Of a DNA stretch of 64,000 nucleotides, positions 11,537 to 25,400 are shown in pieces (positions within the stretch are counted from its first letter, which is position 1; each line of letters begins with the position of its first letter). The stretch covers positions 1 through 64,000 of the forward strand of contig JAJEKB010000931.1 of NCBI GenBank assembly GCA_022393335.1. Reading direction: 5' to 3'. This DNA comes from Macrotrachela quadricornifera (lineage: Eukaryota; Rotifera; Eurotatoria; Philodinida; Philodinidae). The translations under genes were made by a program, and so were the position numbers. The notes beneath the pieces were generated by a model. The model ran no database searches and was not told the origin of the DNA. It saw only the letters and a program-made list of their open reading frames with translations.

Positions 11537-14500
11537 ATGATGTCCTATGAACAACAACAAAAACGATTATCACAACTACCAAGTTATAATGAAGCTGAAC
11601 CAGGTGGAATGGAAAATGAAATATATATTGATGGTACATTATATGTTGATGGAGTACCAGTTAATGCTGCTGAACAAAGACGATTAGCAAGATTGAATGA
11701 ACGTCGAGAAAATCCATGTGAAAAAGTTTTACGAATAGTTCGAAGTAATATTTATTTTATAAAAAAAAAAACTTTTTTTATTAATAATTTAATAGAACTT
11801 TGGGCAACACAACAAACTGAAAGAATTGATCGTCATCAACATAAAGATAAATATGTTCGAACAACTATTCGTGAACTTATTATTTATATGATTTTTCTAA
11901 CAGTTTTATCAATTGGTAAGAGAAAAATAAATAGATATTAAATTTTAATAATTTTCTTCTAGTTGTTTTTGGTATGGTTAGTGGTAATATGTTTATACTA
12001 ACTCAAGCATTAAAAAGTGCATTTATTGATCCACAATTAACTGATGCATCAAATAATAAAACAGGTCCATCATTTGAAGATCTTGATCGTATGGAAGATT
12101 TTTGGCAGGTAAATAAAGAAAAAAAACTATTTAATTATTTTTGTTTCTGAAATATTTCTTTTGAATAGTATATGGAAGACATAGCTCCGGATGGTTTCTT
12201 TACTGAACAATGGTATAATGAACTCAGTGTTAATGATTCTGGTTATATTTTATTTGAAAATCGATTATTAGGTGCTGTTCAAATGCGTCAAAAAAAAGTT
12301 CGAAATAATTCTTGTCTTGTTGCTGATGATTTTAAAGAAGAAATAAGATTTTGTTATAATTCTTATGCACCAGCATATGAAGATAAAGTTACATTTGGAC
12401 CATGTGAAAATTTGGATAATATTAATTGTACTTATGATGCGTAAGATTTATTTTGTTTTTTATTAATAATTATATAAATAAATGGTTATTTTTCTAGATT
12501 TGAATATACATCATCAAATTCATGGTTTGGTTTAAGTACAACAGGACAAGTTAGTGTTTATGATCAAGGTGGTTATATTCAAACATTTGGTTCAACAGAA
12601 GAAGAATTTAATGCACAAATTGAATTTTTGAAAGATAAGTAAGATAAGAAATTCTTATAAAAATTTTTATTTAATTTATAACGATTTTAGTCTTTGGATT
12701 ACACGTGGTACACGTGCAATTTTAGTTGATTTTACAATTTATAATGCTAATTTAAATTTATTTTGTCAAATACAGTAAGTTTTAAAAGAAAAACAAAATG
12801 TTTAATAATTTTTTTTTTTATTTTAGATTAATTTTTGAATTTCCAGCTGTTGGTGGTTTAATAACATCATCAACATTTCGTGCTGTAAAATTAATTCGTT
12901 ATGTTCATACATTTGATTATTTTGTTTTGGGTTGTGAAATATTGTTTTTTATATTTATTATTTATTATACAATTGAAGAAATTTTAGAAGTAAAATTTTG
13001 TTTTATTAAAATTTTTCTTTAAAAAAAAAAATTTTGTTTTTTTTTTTTCTTTATAAAGATTCGTAATTATAAATTAGCATATTTTAAATCAATTATGAAT
13101 TGTTTGGATATAATTATTATTCTTTTATCTTATGTTTGTATTGCATTTAATATTTATCGACAAGTACAAGTTGATACATTACTTGATACATTATTAGAAC
13201 ATAAAACAAGTCAATATAATGATTTTACATTTTTATGTTATTGGCAATATCAATTTAATATTATTATAAGTATAACAATATTTTTAGCTTGGATTAAAGT
13301 TTTTAAATATATTAGTTTTAATAAAACAATGACACAATTAAGTGAAACATTAGCAAAATGTGCTCGAGATATATCTGGTTTTGCTATTATGTTTTTTATT
13401 ATTTTTTTTGCATATGCTCAACTTGGTTATTTAACATTTGGAATTCAAGTTGAAAGTTTTCGAGCATTTCAATATTCAGTGTAAGTTAGTAATTGATAAA
13501 TACATATATATATATAATATGTTATTATTTAGTTATACATTATTTTTAATTATTTTGGGTATTTTTGATTTTCAATCACTTCAACAAGCTCACCGTGTAC
13601 TTGGTAAGACTTCAAAAAATAAAAATTTTCTTACATATATTTTTTCTATTATTATTATTTAGGACCATTATTCTTTTTAACATACGTATTTTTTGTATTC
13701 TTCGTTTTATTAAATATGTTTTTGGCTATAATTAATGATACATATGTTGAAGTTAAAGCTGAATTACGAAATAAAAAAAATGAATTTGAAATAAGTGATT
13801 TTGTTAAACAAGGTTATGCTAAAATGCGTGAACGTTTAACAGTAAAACGTGATCGTATAGCAGATATTCGTAAAGCATTATCATTAGCTGATCTTAATCG
13901 TGATAAACGTTTAGAATTTGATGAATGGCGTACAGAAATGAAATCACGTGGTTATGCTGAAGAAGAAATTGAATCAATATTTGCTAAATATGATTTTAAT
14001 GGTGATAGAGTTTTAGATGAAAATGAACAACGTGCATTAAGTAATGATTTATTAAGACAAAATGATGCTATACTTAGAGAAATGGATGAATTAAATATGA
14101 CAAAACAGAAAAAGTAAAATAAATAATTAAATAAAATAAAATATTGACAATTGTTCGTTTGTTTTTTTTTTCTTTTTAATTTAGTATGCCAGTAGATGAT
14201 AAAGATGATGAAGAAGATGAAGGAAGAAAAGGAAGTGCAACAGCATCAAAACGTTTACAAGCACATGAAGTATCAATTGAAGAATATAATGATTTAGCTA
14301 AACGACTTGATTCAATGGAAACATCTGTTGGATTTGTTTTGAATAAAGTATAGGAAATAAAAAATATTTCTTTTTTTTTATAAATTAAATTAATTTAGAT
14401 TGATAATGTTGCTTCAAAACTTGATATGTATGAAAAACCAAAATCAAGTAATAAGAAAAATAAGAAAAATAATCGATCATTAGATTCAAAAAATGTATTG

Positions 14501-14715
14501 AATATATGAAAATTTTTTTTTCTATAATTTTCTTTTTTTTTTTGATATTTTTAATAGACAACGACAGATTCAGTAGAAATTGATTCATTTAGTGATCCAA
14601 CATATTCATTAAATAATTTTGATTTTGATCATGTGAATTATTAATTAAAAAAAAAATAAAAATTTTTATTAATTTTCTTTTTTTGTTTTTTTTTTAGAAT
14701 CAATCAAATGCATAA
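11537..14715 (+). CDS. PKD2: Polycystin-2 (TRPP cation channel)
   Basis: Fourteen exons (11537-11744, 11796-11915, 11963-12108, 12169-12440, 12498-12638, 12691-12774, 12827-12989, 13059-13480, 13533-13603, 13663-14113, 14185-14347, 14399-14494, 14558-14632, 14698-14715) join in phase to 809 residues. S1 lies at about 94-115, followed by the large extracellular polycystin (TOP) domain in exons 3-6 ([33 protein letters not shown]). S2-S6 follow, ending in [17 protein letters not shown]. The pore loop reads IILGIFDF, whereas vertebrate polycystin-2 has LGD at this point. The C-terminal tail has two EF loops ([24 protein letters not shown]), then an acidic linker and a coiled-coil-like stretch ([14 protein letters not shown]). 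The last two exons are the least sure: without the final intron the frame would end three codons after 14632. It is probably a ciliary or ER cation channel. Confidence 0.92.
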
Positions 14716-15786
14716 AAATTTGAAGATATATTCAATTCAATAATTTACATTAAAAAATTATCGTCGCTTTTCTGTGTGTCTAATTGTTTTGTATTTATCC
14801 GTGTGAAACACATATATATATATCAATACGTATATTCGTACATTTTATTCAAATAAATGTAATCAAACAATATTAAACGATTTTCTTTTGCAATCTAAGT
14901 AAAAACAAAAAAAAAATAATTATTCTATTATACTAACAATCTGATCAACTGATGGATCAATACTTTAAGAAATAATATATTCAAATAGTAATAAAATAAA
15001 AATGATCAGTAGGATTCCGTTAATTATAAGAGGACAAAAAAGAAATGATAAGTAAAGAACTCATTATGTAGTTATTAGGAATCATAAATCAATTTTTTTT
15101 TTTTATCATAGAAATCTATAATGTATTATTTTTCATTTTGGATTCCATTTATTATCATTTCCTTTTTATTAGATCTAATCTATATAAAGATAAATAATCT
15201 AGATGAAAAACCTATGATACCACGTATGCCATTAAACCCAGTATGTAATCAATTTCATATATGAGACTATTGCATGATGTTATAGTAAAAAAGATTATTA
15301 CATCTCACATTATGTTATTATTCAGATAGAATATTCAATAAATATGATTTGATAAAAATGAATTATCCGAATATTTAATCCATTAATAAGAAAAAAAAAA
15401 TCGTTTTTTTTTTCATCCCATCAAATTTGTTAATGTTGTTACTTTTTTTTTTTATTTCAAAAAAAAAACAAACTAGTGTAATCGAAAGAAGCATCATGCA
15501 ATTATAGCAAAAATCTGAGACATTTGTGAATAGGAAAGAAAAAAAAAATGGGAGAACAAAATCGTCAAATTGACTGACTAATCAACATGTATATGTGTAT
15601 ATACATATAATGAAAAAAAAAATACAGAAAAGTATGCACCGGTGAACGTGTACAAAATCAAGGTAGAAAAGAGAAAGAGAAAGAAAGAGTTTTTTGTTTT
15701 TTTGTTTATCACAATATTATAAATAAAATCTCTCAATTCATCTATATGAATATGAGAGTACAAAGAAAATAATTATACGATTTCAA
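14716..15786. other. Convergent spacer, PKD2 and EAG 3' flanks
   Basis: 1,071 bp between two convergent genes. AATAAA-type hexamers occur near 14851 (plus) and elsewhere, as expected for 3' ends in AT-rich DNA. The minus-strand frame at 15578-15763 has no domain. Nothing else is visible. Confidence 0.45.
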
Positions 15787-18700
15787 TTAAAGAGGTGTTT
15801 GATGATGATGTTTAGTAGATGATGATGATGTTAATGGTCGATAATCATCATCTTCATTACCTGAACTAGTAGGACTTAATGGACGTTCATCATCACTTGT
15901 TGGTGGATAGAGAAGTGTTGATGATGATGACATCGTTGTTTTTTCTGTATTATTTCCACCTGTTATAAAACGACGAAATACATTATTAGTTGATTTTATT
16001 GATGTTGATTTAGTAGGTGTTGATAAAAGTGGTACATTTTTATTTGATTGATCTTGTTCTGTTGATGATTCAATGTCAATAATTATTGATTTATCTGGAT
16101 ATTGTTGTTGATGTTTACTACTAGTTCGATTATGATGTGAACGAGCTTTTGGTTTAGGTGAACGACCTGGATTATAACGTGTATTTGAAATAGGTTGAAA
16201 TGTTGTATTTAATGGATGTTTTGGACTAACAGGTGATGATGGCGCAGGTGCCGGTGCTATTTTATTTGATATTGAACTACGAGATGTTGTTGATGCACCT
16301 AAACTAACAATTGATGAACTAGCTGAACGATTATAAATAGATGGTGGTGGTGGAATTGAAAGTGCAGTAGTATCATAACTACTAAGTTGACGCACTGGAG
16401 GTGTTGTAATAATTTGTTCATTTGTTCTTGATTGTCGTGGACGATCATGTATATCTGGTGCTGTTGGTAATGGTTGATCAGTATCAAATAATGTCATTTT
16501 AGCATTTAAATCCGAATAAAATGAAGGCGCTTCAAATAATGAAGAAATTGATACAGAACTAATATTTGGTTCAGGTGATATTGATGTAACCAATGGTGAC
16601 ACAGAAGCTGGAGGATGTGGTGATATACTTTGTGATGGTGATGATGGTATTGGTTTTGAAATTGATGGAGTATTATTTGTCGCCGATGTATTAAGTGGTG
16701 AAAGAAAATTAAAAATCTGACTAATTTGTTCATCAATATGTGACATACGTTTAGTTAATGCACGTACTTCTGTACTTAAATCATTTTTTATTTCAATTAA
16801 TGATAATAATAATTGCTGATCACCAAATTGTGATGATACACTACGATGTGGTCTAAATGCTGTATTTATATCAGAATGAGATTCTTCTAATTGTTTCTAA
16901 ATTATATTTAAAAAAAGAAACAAAAGTAAAAAAAATATCTTTTTTGAATAATTTACTTGATCATCAGTTGTGTCTTCTAATGTTTTTGCACTTTCACGTC
17001 GAGCTGATCTAGGTATAAATAAACTAAGTGGAATAGATGGTTTTCGTTCACTTTCATTTATTATTTTTGATTGTACATCATCATCAGACAAATTTGGATC
17101 AAATGGATTCGTTGTTTTTTCTTGTGGTTCTGGTGCTGATGGTGGTTTAAGATTTGAATTAACAGGTTTTGATACTGTTGTATTATTATCTGGTTCAGTT
17201 GAACCAGTTTTCAACCATTTCCATTTACTTGATTTTGGTGGTCGTTGTAATGGTGGACTTTGATTAACAGATGTTATTTGTGATATTTGAGATTCTTGAG
17301 TTTCAATACGTTCAGATATTGTTTCTAATTTATCTCTTTGTTTCATTGTAGGTGGAGGTAATTGTAAAAGTTGAAGTGATGATGTTGATGAAGTTGTATG
17401 CGTTACTGGAGAAGAATCAATTGGTTCTGCACTTGCTGGTTGTATATTTGTTTGTGGTATTATTGGTAATGATGATAGTTGTTGTTGTTGTTGTTGCGTT
17501 GGATTAGCTGATGTTGTTGAAGATACAGATGTATTTGCATTATTTTGTGAAGCAGCACGACTTTCTTGTGATATTTTACGAAATTTTGATATTAATTTTC
17601 GTACAGGATGATCCGAACTAATTTGATCTAAACCTTCATTTTTTCTTGTTTCAGCTAATTCACGTTCACGTTTAACATCAGCTATTTTACGAAATACAAC
17701 CTAAAAAGTATACAAAAATTTCATAATAAAAAAAAAATATACATATATTTATATTTGAAATATACACGTTGTCTTAAATTATATGTAAGCACCATATTTC
17801 GAGCAAATGAAACACTAAATGGATGATAAAAATCTAATACTTCAAGTAAACGTTCTCGTCGTATTTGATGTAAATTACAATAAGTTAATGCACGAACATT
17901 TGCTGCTGATTGACCAACATTATCTCGATTTTTACTCCAAAAATCATCACCAAATACATCATTTGTACCTTTAAAAACAACAAAACAACTAATCTCAATA
18001 AAAAATTTTCCAAAAAACAAAATTATCAAATTTACTAAGTATTGCTAAAACTTCATCATCTTGTATAACTTCTAACGAACCAGATACAATAAAACATAAC
18101 ATATCAAGACTTTCACCACAATGATATAACATATCACCAGGTGCAGAATGATTTATATGAAAATGAACAGCTAATGCACGTAAACAACCATCACTAGCTA
18201 AACGAAATGCTGGATGTTCATTAAATACACTTCGATTCATATGTACACATATATCAGCACGCATATCTTTTGGACAATAATTTAATACTTTTGTTGCATC
18301 AATACCTTTTGTCATAGCCCATGTTGATACAACATAATCCATAATACGTTCATTTAATTGATTAGGCATACTATGTAAACGCATAAATTCTCGAATACTG
18401 AAAAAAAAATTCTTTCATTTTTGTTTTATTTTATTTTTTTAATAAATAATTACATACCTACTTAACATTTCATGGTATCGAGCAGTAGCTGAATACATTT
18501 GTGTAAATATTGTTGTTACATTACCAAATATAGTTGCATAAAGTAATGAACCAATAAGCATCATAACACATGTAAATATTTTTTCATTATCACTATTTGC
18601 AGCAACATTACCAAAACCAATACTTGTTAATGAACTCATTGTATAATAAAGTGCTGTCACATATGCTGCTTTTCGACATGTACCATTTGATTCATATGCT

Positions 18701-21401
18701 GTTAGATTACCATAAGAATCAATACATGCATAATGTAATTCTCTATCCATTTTAACTAACCAACTATATTCCATCTATTTCAAAAAATAAAGAGAAAGAA
18801 AAATATCAATCATTTTCAATTATAACTACATTGGAAAATGTATATCATCATTAATTTTATAGAATTTTAATTTTCATTCTTGTAAAAAAAATTCTAGAAG
18901 AATTAAATTAGTAGAACTTCTTAGACAAACTACTGTAAAGTACTTGATATCGATTAATAATATCGCAAAAAAGTATAAGAAATTTATTTCTTTGAAATAT
19001 AAACTTATCCTATTCGATATTTTATTAGATGATTTCCCTTTAAATATTGTACAAATAAACAATTTTATTTTCTTTATTTGACAATATTCAATATAAATAT
19101 CCATATTTCTAATTATTTCTAAAATTTCAATGAAATCTAATCTTAATAAATAAATGACGAGTATTTCTAATAAGTTTTATTCTAACATTAGATTTAATTT
19201 ATCATATGAAAAACATAAAATATGTACTTATTTTTCTTAATACTTTAAAAACTTCTATCTCATCTATCGATAAGAATAGAAAATTAGTTTTCACGCGATT
19301 CTAAGAGGTTTATAATATTGAGATTTCTATGTAAAGAATAAAATTAATTCAAATGAAACTAATCAATACATACACGTTTACCCGGACCACCTCTTCCTTC
19401 TCGAAAACCAATAGTATACCATACACAAGCAAACCTATATATATATATATATAAAATAACTATTTTTATTTTAAAATATTCTTTTTTTTTTACCAATGAG
19501 CAACAAGTACAAAAACACAAATAAGTAATAAAAGTACAGCTGCACCATATTCTAAATAATTATCTAATTTTCTAAAGACACGACCAAGACGTAATAGACG
19601 TAAAACTTTTAATGCTGAAAATATACTTCCATATCGTTGAAATATATCAATCTTAAAAAATAAAAAAATAAACAATTTCTTATATTTTATTGATTTTTAA
19701 AAGAAGAAAAAATAAAAATTTTTACTTCTTCAGCTTCTTGAAATGCATTAAATACATCATATGGTAAACAAGCTAATAAATCGATAATAAACCAACTTTT
19801 TAAATATGTTTTCCTAATACGTTTTGGATCAGATATAACTTCTCCAGATTCTTTAAAAATAAAGAACAATAAAATTAAAAAAAAAATTTTATTTCTTAAT
19901 TTATTACTTGTGTGTACATATGTTGTATGAAAATTTAATATAATATCAATAAAGAAAATAACATCGACAATACTATCAACAACAAGTAATGGCACATCAT
20001 CTAATGATTTACTTCGAAATGCTGCATGGTAGGGTACTAATAATGATGTATAAAATGTTAACAATAATATCACCCAATCCCATACAGTTTTAAATGTACA
20101 ATAATGAAGAATTATATGTGGTGGTGTACTTGGTGCTTCTTGTCGATAACTCTAAAAAAAAAAACATGAATAATATATATATATATTATCAAAAATTTAT
20201 AGAAAATAAGAAAAAAAAAACTTTTTTTTTTAGTTACCGGTAATACTTCTGCACTGAGATTGAGTAACTAGAATAAAAGATATACAATTAATTCTTTCTT
20301 ATTCTTCTTTTTTTTGTTTTAATAAATTTACATTAGGTAGTTGTGATGGTTTTGTTGGATCAATATGAATTGATTTTGTATTTGGTGTTGCAAAATTCAT
20401 TAATATCGATCGATTTCTTGTAACAGATTTTGCTATACGTGCAAATTTACTAAGACCACCTATTTAAAAAAAACAAATTCACTTTTTTCTTTTTAATTAA
20501 AATCATAATAAAAAGAAAATACCTTTAGTATCTTCAGTTTCAATTGGTTGTTTAAGTGCAGTAATATCTGTAAATGTACACAGATATAGCACCACTGTAT
20601 CGCGTTCATTTGTTATCGGAGCTATTTGCATAAATACCCATATTGGAGTTTCTATAGATTAAATTATATAAATTTTATATAAGAAAAAAAAAGAAGAGAA
20701 AATTTTAAACATACTGTTCTTTTTGTATAAAAGAACTTCAACTTGTTCAATATGACAATTTTCTAATGCATCACGTATTTTTACTTGTGTATCGGCACTA
20801 GTTAAGTCACCGTACATAAAATTACATGTTGAACTTTTATTCATTAGATCAGTTCTTAAATAGCCCGATATTTTTGTAAAACCATCATTTGAATAAACTA
20901 TTGGATAATCAACTATTTGAGCATTGGATAATATGAACGCGGTGTCTAATTATTTAAGTATACAAAAGATATATTTCAATATTTCTATTTTAATGTATAT
21001 ATAAAGAGTATCTGATCTGCTACTGATCTAATTTATTGTCAATGACGTGTCAAATTCTACAAGTAATCTTAGATATATAGAAATACTATGTTCTTTTGAA
21101 TTATAATGAGGAAGTTGGTTATTCGACCAGAAATCCAGGTTAAGTTAGATGTGTTTTCTTTACATTTTCTTTTTAATTGATTTCTTTTCTTTGATTTTCG
21201 ACAGGTGTTCATGAATTGACATAGCACATACATATATATGGATATTTTCAATATGAACGTTGAAGGCAAATTGAGGACAACCTATGTGTATTTCCCATAG
21301 GATCTCTCATTTACTATTCTAAAAGAATATTTGTCGCCAATTCAGTTCCTTATATGTTGTATCTATCCCCTTGTCTTATGTGTATGGGGAAATTATTAGT
21401 A

Positions 21402-21435
<34 letters not shown>

Positions 21436-22447
21436 AAAATGCGACAGGAAATATTATTGAACTATTGCACCCATTCCTCTTCAATAAGTTTAATAATATA
21501 GAAAATTTAAAGAAAAGAAAAATAACAATCAAAATATTTTATTCGATTTAATAGTTATAACTTAAACTCAAGAAGAAAAAAAATTAATCGAAATTATATG
21601 TAATTTAATTAATTTAAATTGAGAAATAAAAAAAGAAAGATGAAGTTTTTTCTTTGTTAGTTTTTCCTTCTTTTAATTTATTTATATGAACAAATATAGT
21701 TTCAATAAATAACAAATAAAAATGATATACTTACGGGCACCACTGCATTTACGAACGATCGATTCAAGGAAGGTATTTTGAGGTGCAACCAAGCCACGTC
21801 GTGACCCGGGCATTAATGGTTTAGAGCTCTTCTAAATATACAAATAATAGCAAACAAAAAAAAAAAAAAGAAATAATCAGTCATGAAAATAAAAGTCGAA
21901 GTTTCTTCTATGTCTGTTTCTGCTACTACTGCTTTCTTTTCCCTCCCTATCTCTTATTCTCTCTTTCTTTGTCGTTATCGATTCTTGAGCGACAATGATC
22001 GAGACTCGTCCGACTGCGTTCTACTCCGTTTTTCGAGGATTAGGTTCGTTAATAGACCGGCAGCGTGCCGTGATCACGAGGCTATAGCAGCATTGCTCTC
22101 TCTCTCTCTCTCTTTTTTTTCTCATTAAATTAGACGAAGAGGAAAAAAGTATAGCAATAAAAAAAAACCAAGAGAGAGAGAGAGACTACGAAACAATGTA
22201 ATAGAAGAGAAGAGAAAAAAAGAAAAAAAATTGCAAAAAAACATAGGTAACAAAAAAAAAGAAAGATTTATTTTACAATAAGAAAATGCATATTTATACT
22301 TTATACGACCGGAATAAAATTCGAGAGTTCTTTCTTTTCAAAAAAAAATGAAGAAAAATCGGAAAATGAAGGATCGTTAGTATATATATATATATTTATA
22401 TTTATTTTAATGAAACCTACTTGATTTTGTAATGGTAGAAGATGCAT
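15787..22447 (-). CDS. KCNH1: Ether-a-go-go (Kv10/EAG) voltage-gated potassium channel
   Basis: Fifteen exons, 1,321 codons: 22421-22447, 21735-21831, 20945-20715, 20651-20523, 20459-20332, 20267-20238, 20151-19908, 19850-19726, 19651-19494, 19434-19374, 18774-18458, 18397-18036, 17968-17766, 17700-16957, 16896-15787. The order is: EAG cap ([16 protein letters not shown]), PAS domain ([24 protein letters not shown]), S1 ([18 protein letters not shown]), S4 ([17 protein letters not shown]) and the selectivity filter SIGFGN (residues 463-466). Then come the C-linker, the cyclic-nucleotide-binding homology domain ([25 protein letters not shown]), the intrinsic-ligand region (YNLRQRVVFRK), a long Ser/Pro/Gln-rich tail and a short tetramerising coiled coil ([19 protein letters not shown]). 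The subfamily is Kv10 rather than ERG or ELK, by residue identity. Exon 1, nine codons, is tentative; the conserved protein begins MPGSRRGL at 21813. Confidence 0.93.
21401..21434. repeat. ATGTGT hexamer microsatellite in EAG intron
   Basis: About five to six copies of ATGTGT in the intron between EAG exons 2 and 3. On the opposite strand this makes the His/Thr frame seen at 21350-21532, which is not coding. Confidence 0.9.
21832..22420 (-). other. First intron of EAG (if exon 1 is right), with less AT-rich island
   Basis: 589 bp. It contains CT and AG dinucleotide runs (22096-22113, about 22171-22184) and a less AT-rich patch at about 21950-22090 that includes GACCGGCAGCGTGCCGTGAT. Such a patch just upstream of the conserved MPGSRRGL start could be the true promoter of the channel gene. 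That would make the nine-codon exon at 22421-22447 a chance fit. Confidence 0.35.
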
Positions 22448-25400
22448 TGATGTCCTGTCGTTGCTCCAGATGATAATAGCGACGACAACGGTACATCTTC
22501 ATTTATATAGTTCATACGAGCAAACATAGATCTTAAAGTAGATTATTTAATTAAAATATTCTTTATATATTACGAGAAAATAAATAATAAGTGAGAAGAT
22601 TTGGAAGAATGGATAATTAAGTATATATACTTGATAGAACAGAATTTACAAACATCAAATAATAGATGATTAAAGAATTTAATCTTTAGATTTTATTAAT
22701 ATATTTTATAAGTGTCACTTTTATGTAAACAAAAAAATTAGAATATTTTACAAAGATTATGCCTAGAATAATTTGTTCATTCTTTTGAATAAATTATTTC
22801 ATAGAATTTATAACCTTGAAAACAATTAGAATTCTTTTATTCAACGGTCAAACACAGTGAGACATTAAAATGTAAATATTATTTTTTTTCTTTCTTTTTT
22901 CCGGATCTACCTTTTATATCTCATCAAAAAGTATATGTCAATTTTGTAATATTCATTTCTTAGAATATTTTTGAATATTTCTTAATTAAAATTGATCTAT
23001 ATTTTAAAAAAGAAAATTTTATTTTTATTATAATAATTATAATTAGAATGTTATTTTAGTTCGATTTAAAAGTACAATGAATGTCTCAATTTATTTTTCT
23101 TTCCTTTTTTTTTTTTTTCTTTCGCTTTAGGCTAAATATTAGACTTATCTAAGGTGACAACTTTACCTGCTGTAATAAGACACAGTTAGTAGTGATGATG
23201 ATAGTAGTAACCATTATTTCATAAAAACGTAGAAAAAGAAAAATGAAAATGACTGCTAGTTAATTGCTATCGTCGTCATTATCATCATTGTTGCGTGGGT
23301 ATATGTAACTATTACAACTCAATTATATTCATAAACTTGAGCATACTATTGAATATATAAACTAAACTATTTTTTTTTCTTTCTTCTGTCATTATTCTTT
23401 TTTCTTTATTTTATTTTCTTAATCAACATCTATTATCTAACTGATGAAACATTGTAAAAGAGATGGAATTGCTGAAGACGACGACATTGAAGAAATAGAG
23501 AAGAGAAAAAGTAAGTAAAAGTATTGAAAAGACAAAGAATGTGTAGGTGAATAAAATAAAGGTGTTCGTCTATCCATGACATTTACCAGTCTATACTAAG
23601 ATGATGATTCTCCCTCTTTTGCTCTTCCTTTTTTAACTTCCCTTTCTTTTTACCTCGACGGTACTGCACGTCTATACTTACATTATTCTTTTGTCTCTAA
23701 TCTGTGCGCGTTCAACGATGTGCCTGTGAAAAATTATAGCAAACGAGCGAGGAACGATACGTAGCTCGTTTTGAAATATTTTTCTTTGCGTTTTTTCTTT
23801 GTTTGCTTACTAGTTGCTGCTTGCTCTCTTGCTACTTTTTCTTTTAGACACCTTTTTTTCTTTCTACTTCGATTAGATTACACACGCACACATAAAATAT
23901 ATCTTACTCCTATGTAACTAACTGACAAGAAACTTCTGAATGTTGAATATTATTCTATTTTCTATTCTTTATATATATATAAACAGATCAAAGATCTTTA
24001 TCAAACACTCAAATTTACTAAATACAAGCAGAAAACATTACTTCTTCTTGTTTGTGTATTATTTACTTAGAAGAAAAAAAAAATATATATATAAAGATAA
24101 GCCTAAACGGAATCTAGCATTTGTTTTACAATATTTAAAAAAGAAAAGTTTAGTGCGTGTAGGTGAATGTGCAAACTCTGCCAAAGATTTTGTATATACA
24201 CGCAATTTCTTTTCTGATCTCCGGTAAAAATAAAAAAAAGAAAAAAAAAAAAAAGAAAACTGGAAAAATGAGAAGTAACAACAACAACAACGACGATCAA
24301 ATTTCATTTGAACGTGTTTTTTCTATATCCATATAATAAGAAAATGACGATTATAGAAGTGCAACGGATGCAAAAAAATGTTTACTCTAAAAGTTAGCTT
24401 AGTCAACACGTCGGATGTCATTATACGAGTTGATCAATCGCTTAGAATCTATCATTAAACAATTATACTGTTCACGTCAAATTTGACTCTACTTCAATAT
24501 GAAACCTTTTTTTTACGGAGAAAAAAAAAGAAGTCTATCAGAAAATAAAATCTTTCTATTAACAAAAATATCGAACAATAATGTAAAAATGAGAATACAA
24601 AAAAAAAAACCCATATAGTTCAATTTATGAATAGGCTAAATACAAAAAAAAAGTCATACAATATGTCAAATGATAAAATAAAAAATGACAAAAAATTTCA
24701 TTTGTCTTGTTATACACAATCATTATTATATTACTGATCCGTAACGATAAACGTCAAACATACATTTTTCATTAAAACCTTGAGAGGTAATCCTACTAAT
24801 GCACACACACGCACTTTCCCTGTTAGCTACTTTTGACGCACAGCTAAACATCTATTCTTTGCTGTCGGTAAACGCGATTAATCCTGATGAAAGACTCAAA
24901 AGGATGAGAAGAAGAGAAGAAAAAAAAAGAAAAACATAAAACAAAGTCTCATAGAGTATTTTCTATATAAAAGTGCACAATAATTCATCATTACTTCTCA
25001 CAATTTGTGACAATCAATACTTTTTCTATTTTTTTTTAATCATCAGACATGCTATTCTTTTTTTTTTTTTCTAATCAATCGAAAAACACGAAAGAACACA
25101 AGTATAAGAAATATTAAATAATCCCTTGTGACATAATCATCAATTATAGATATTTATGATTTAGATTGACACGAATAGTATTTCTTTTTTTTTTCATGCG
25201 TGTATGTTCAATTTACATAACATTTAATGATAATATAGATAGAATAATCTTTGAATTGCTTTTGATTAACAATAATTTGTTTTTATATGATAACTGATTT
25301 TTATTTTTGAATATAACATTTAAAAATAGATTTTTTTTTTATCTTTATATGCATAAATAATTGATGTTTTATTTTATTTTGTTACTGATAAGTTTATGTT

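Noticed and set aside
11750..11795. Read-through frame across PKD2 intron 1
   Set aside because: The intron happens to keep a frame open but encodes poly-Lys/Phe sequence absent from polycystins; splicing restores the conserved LWATQQTE context.
24059..24307. Overlapping minus-strand frames at 24059-24307
   Set aside because: They arise from poly-A/T and GTT repeats, with no splice sites or domain.
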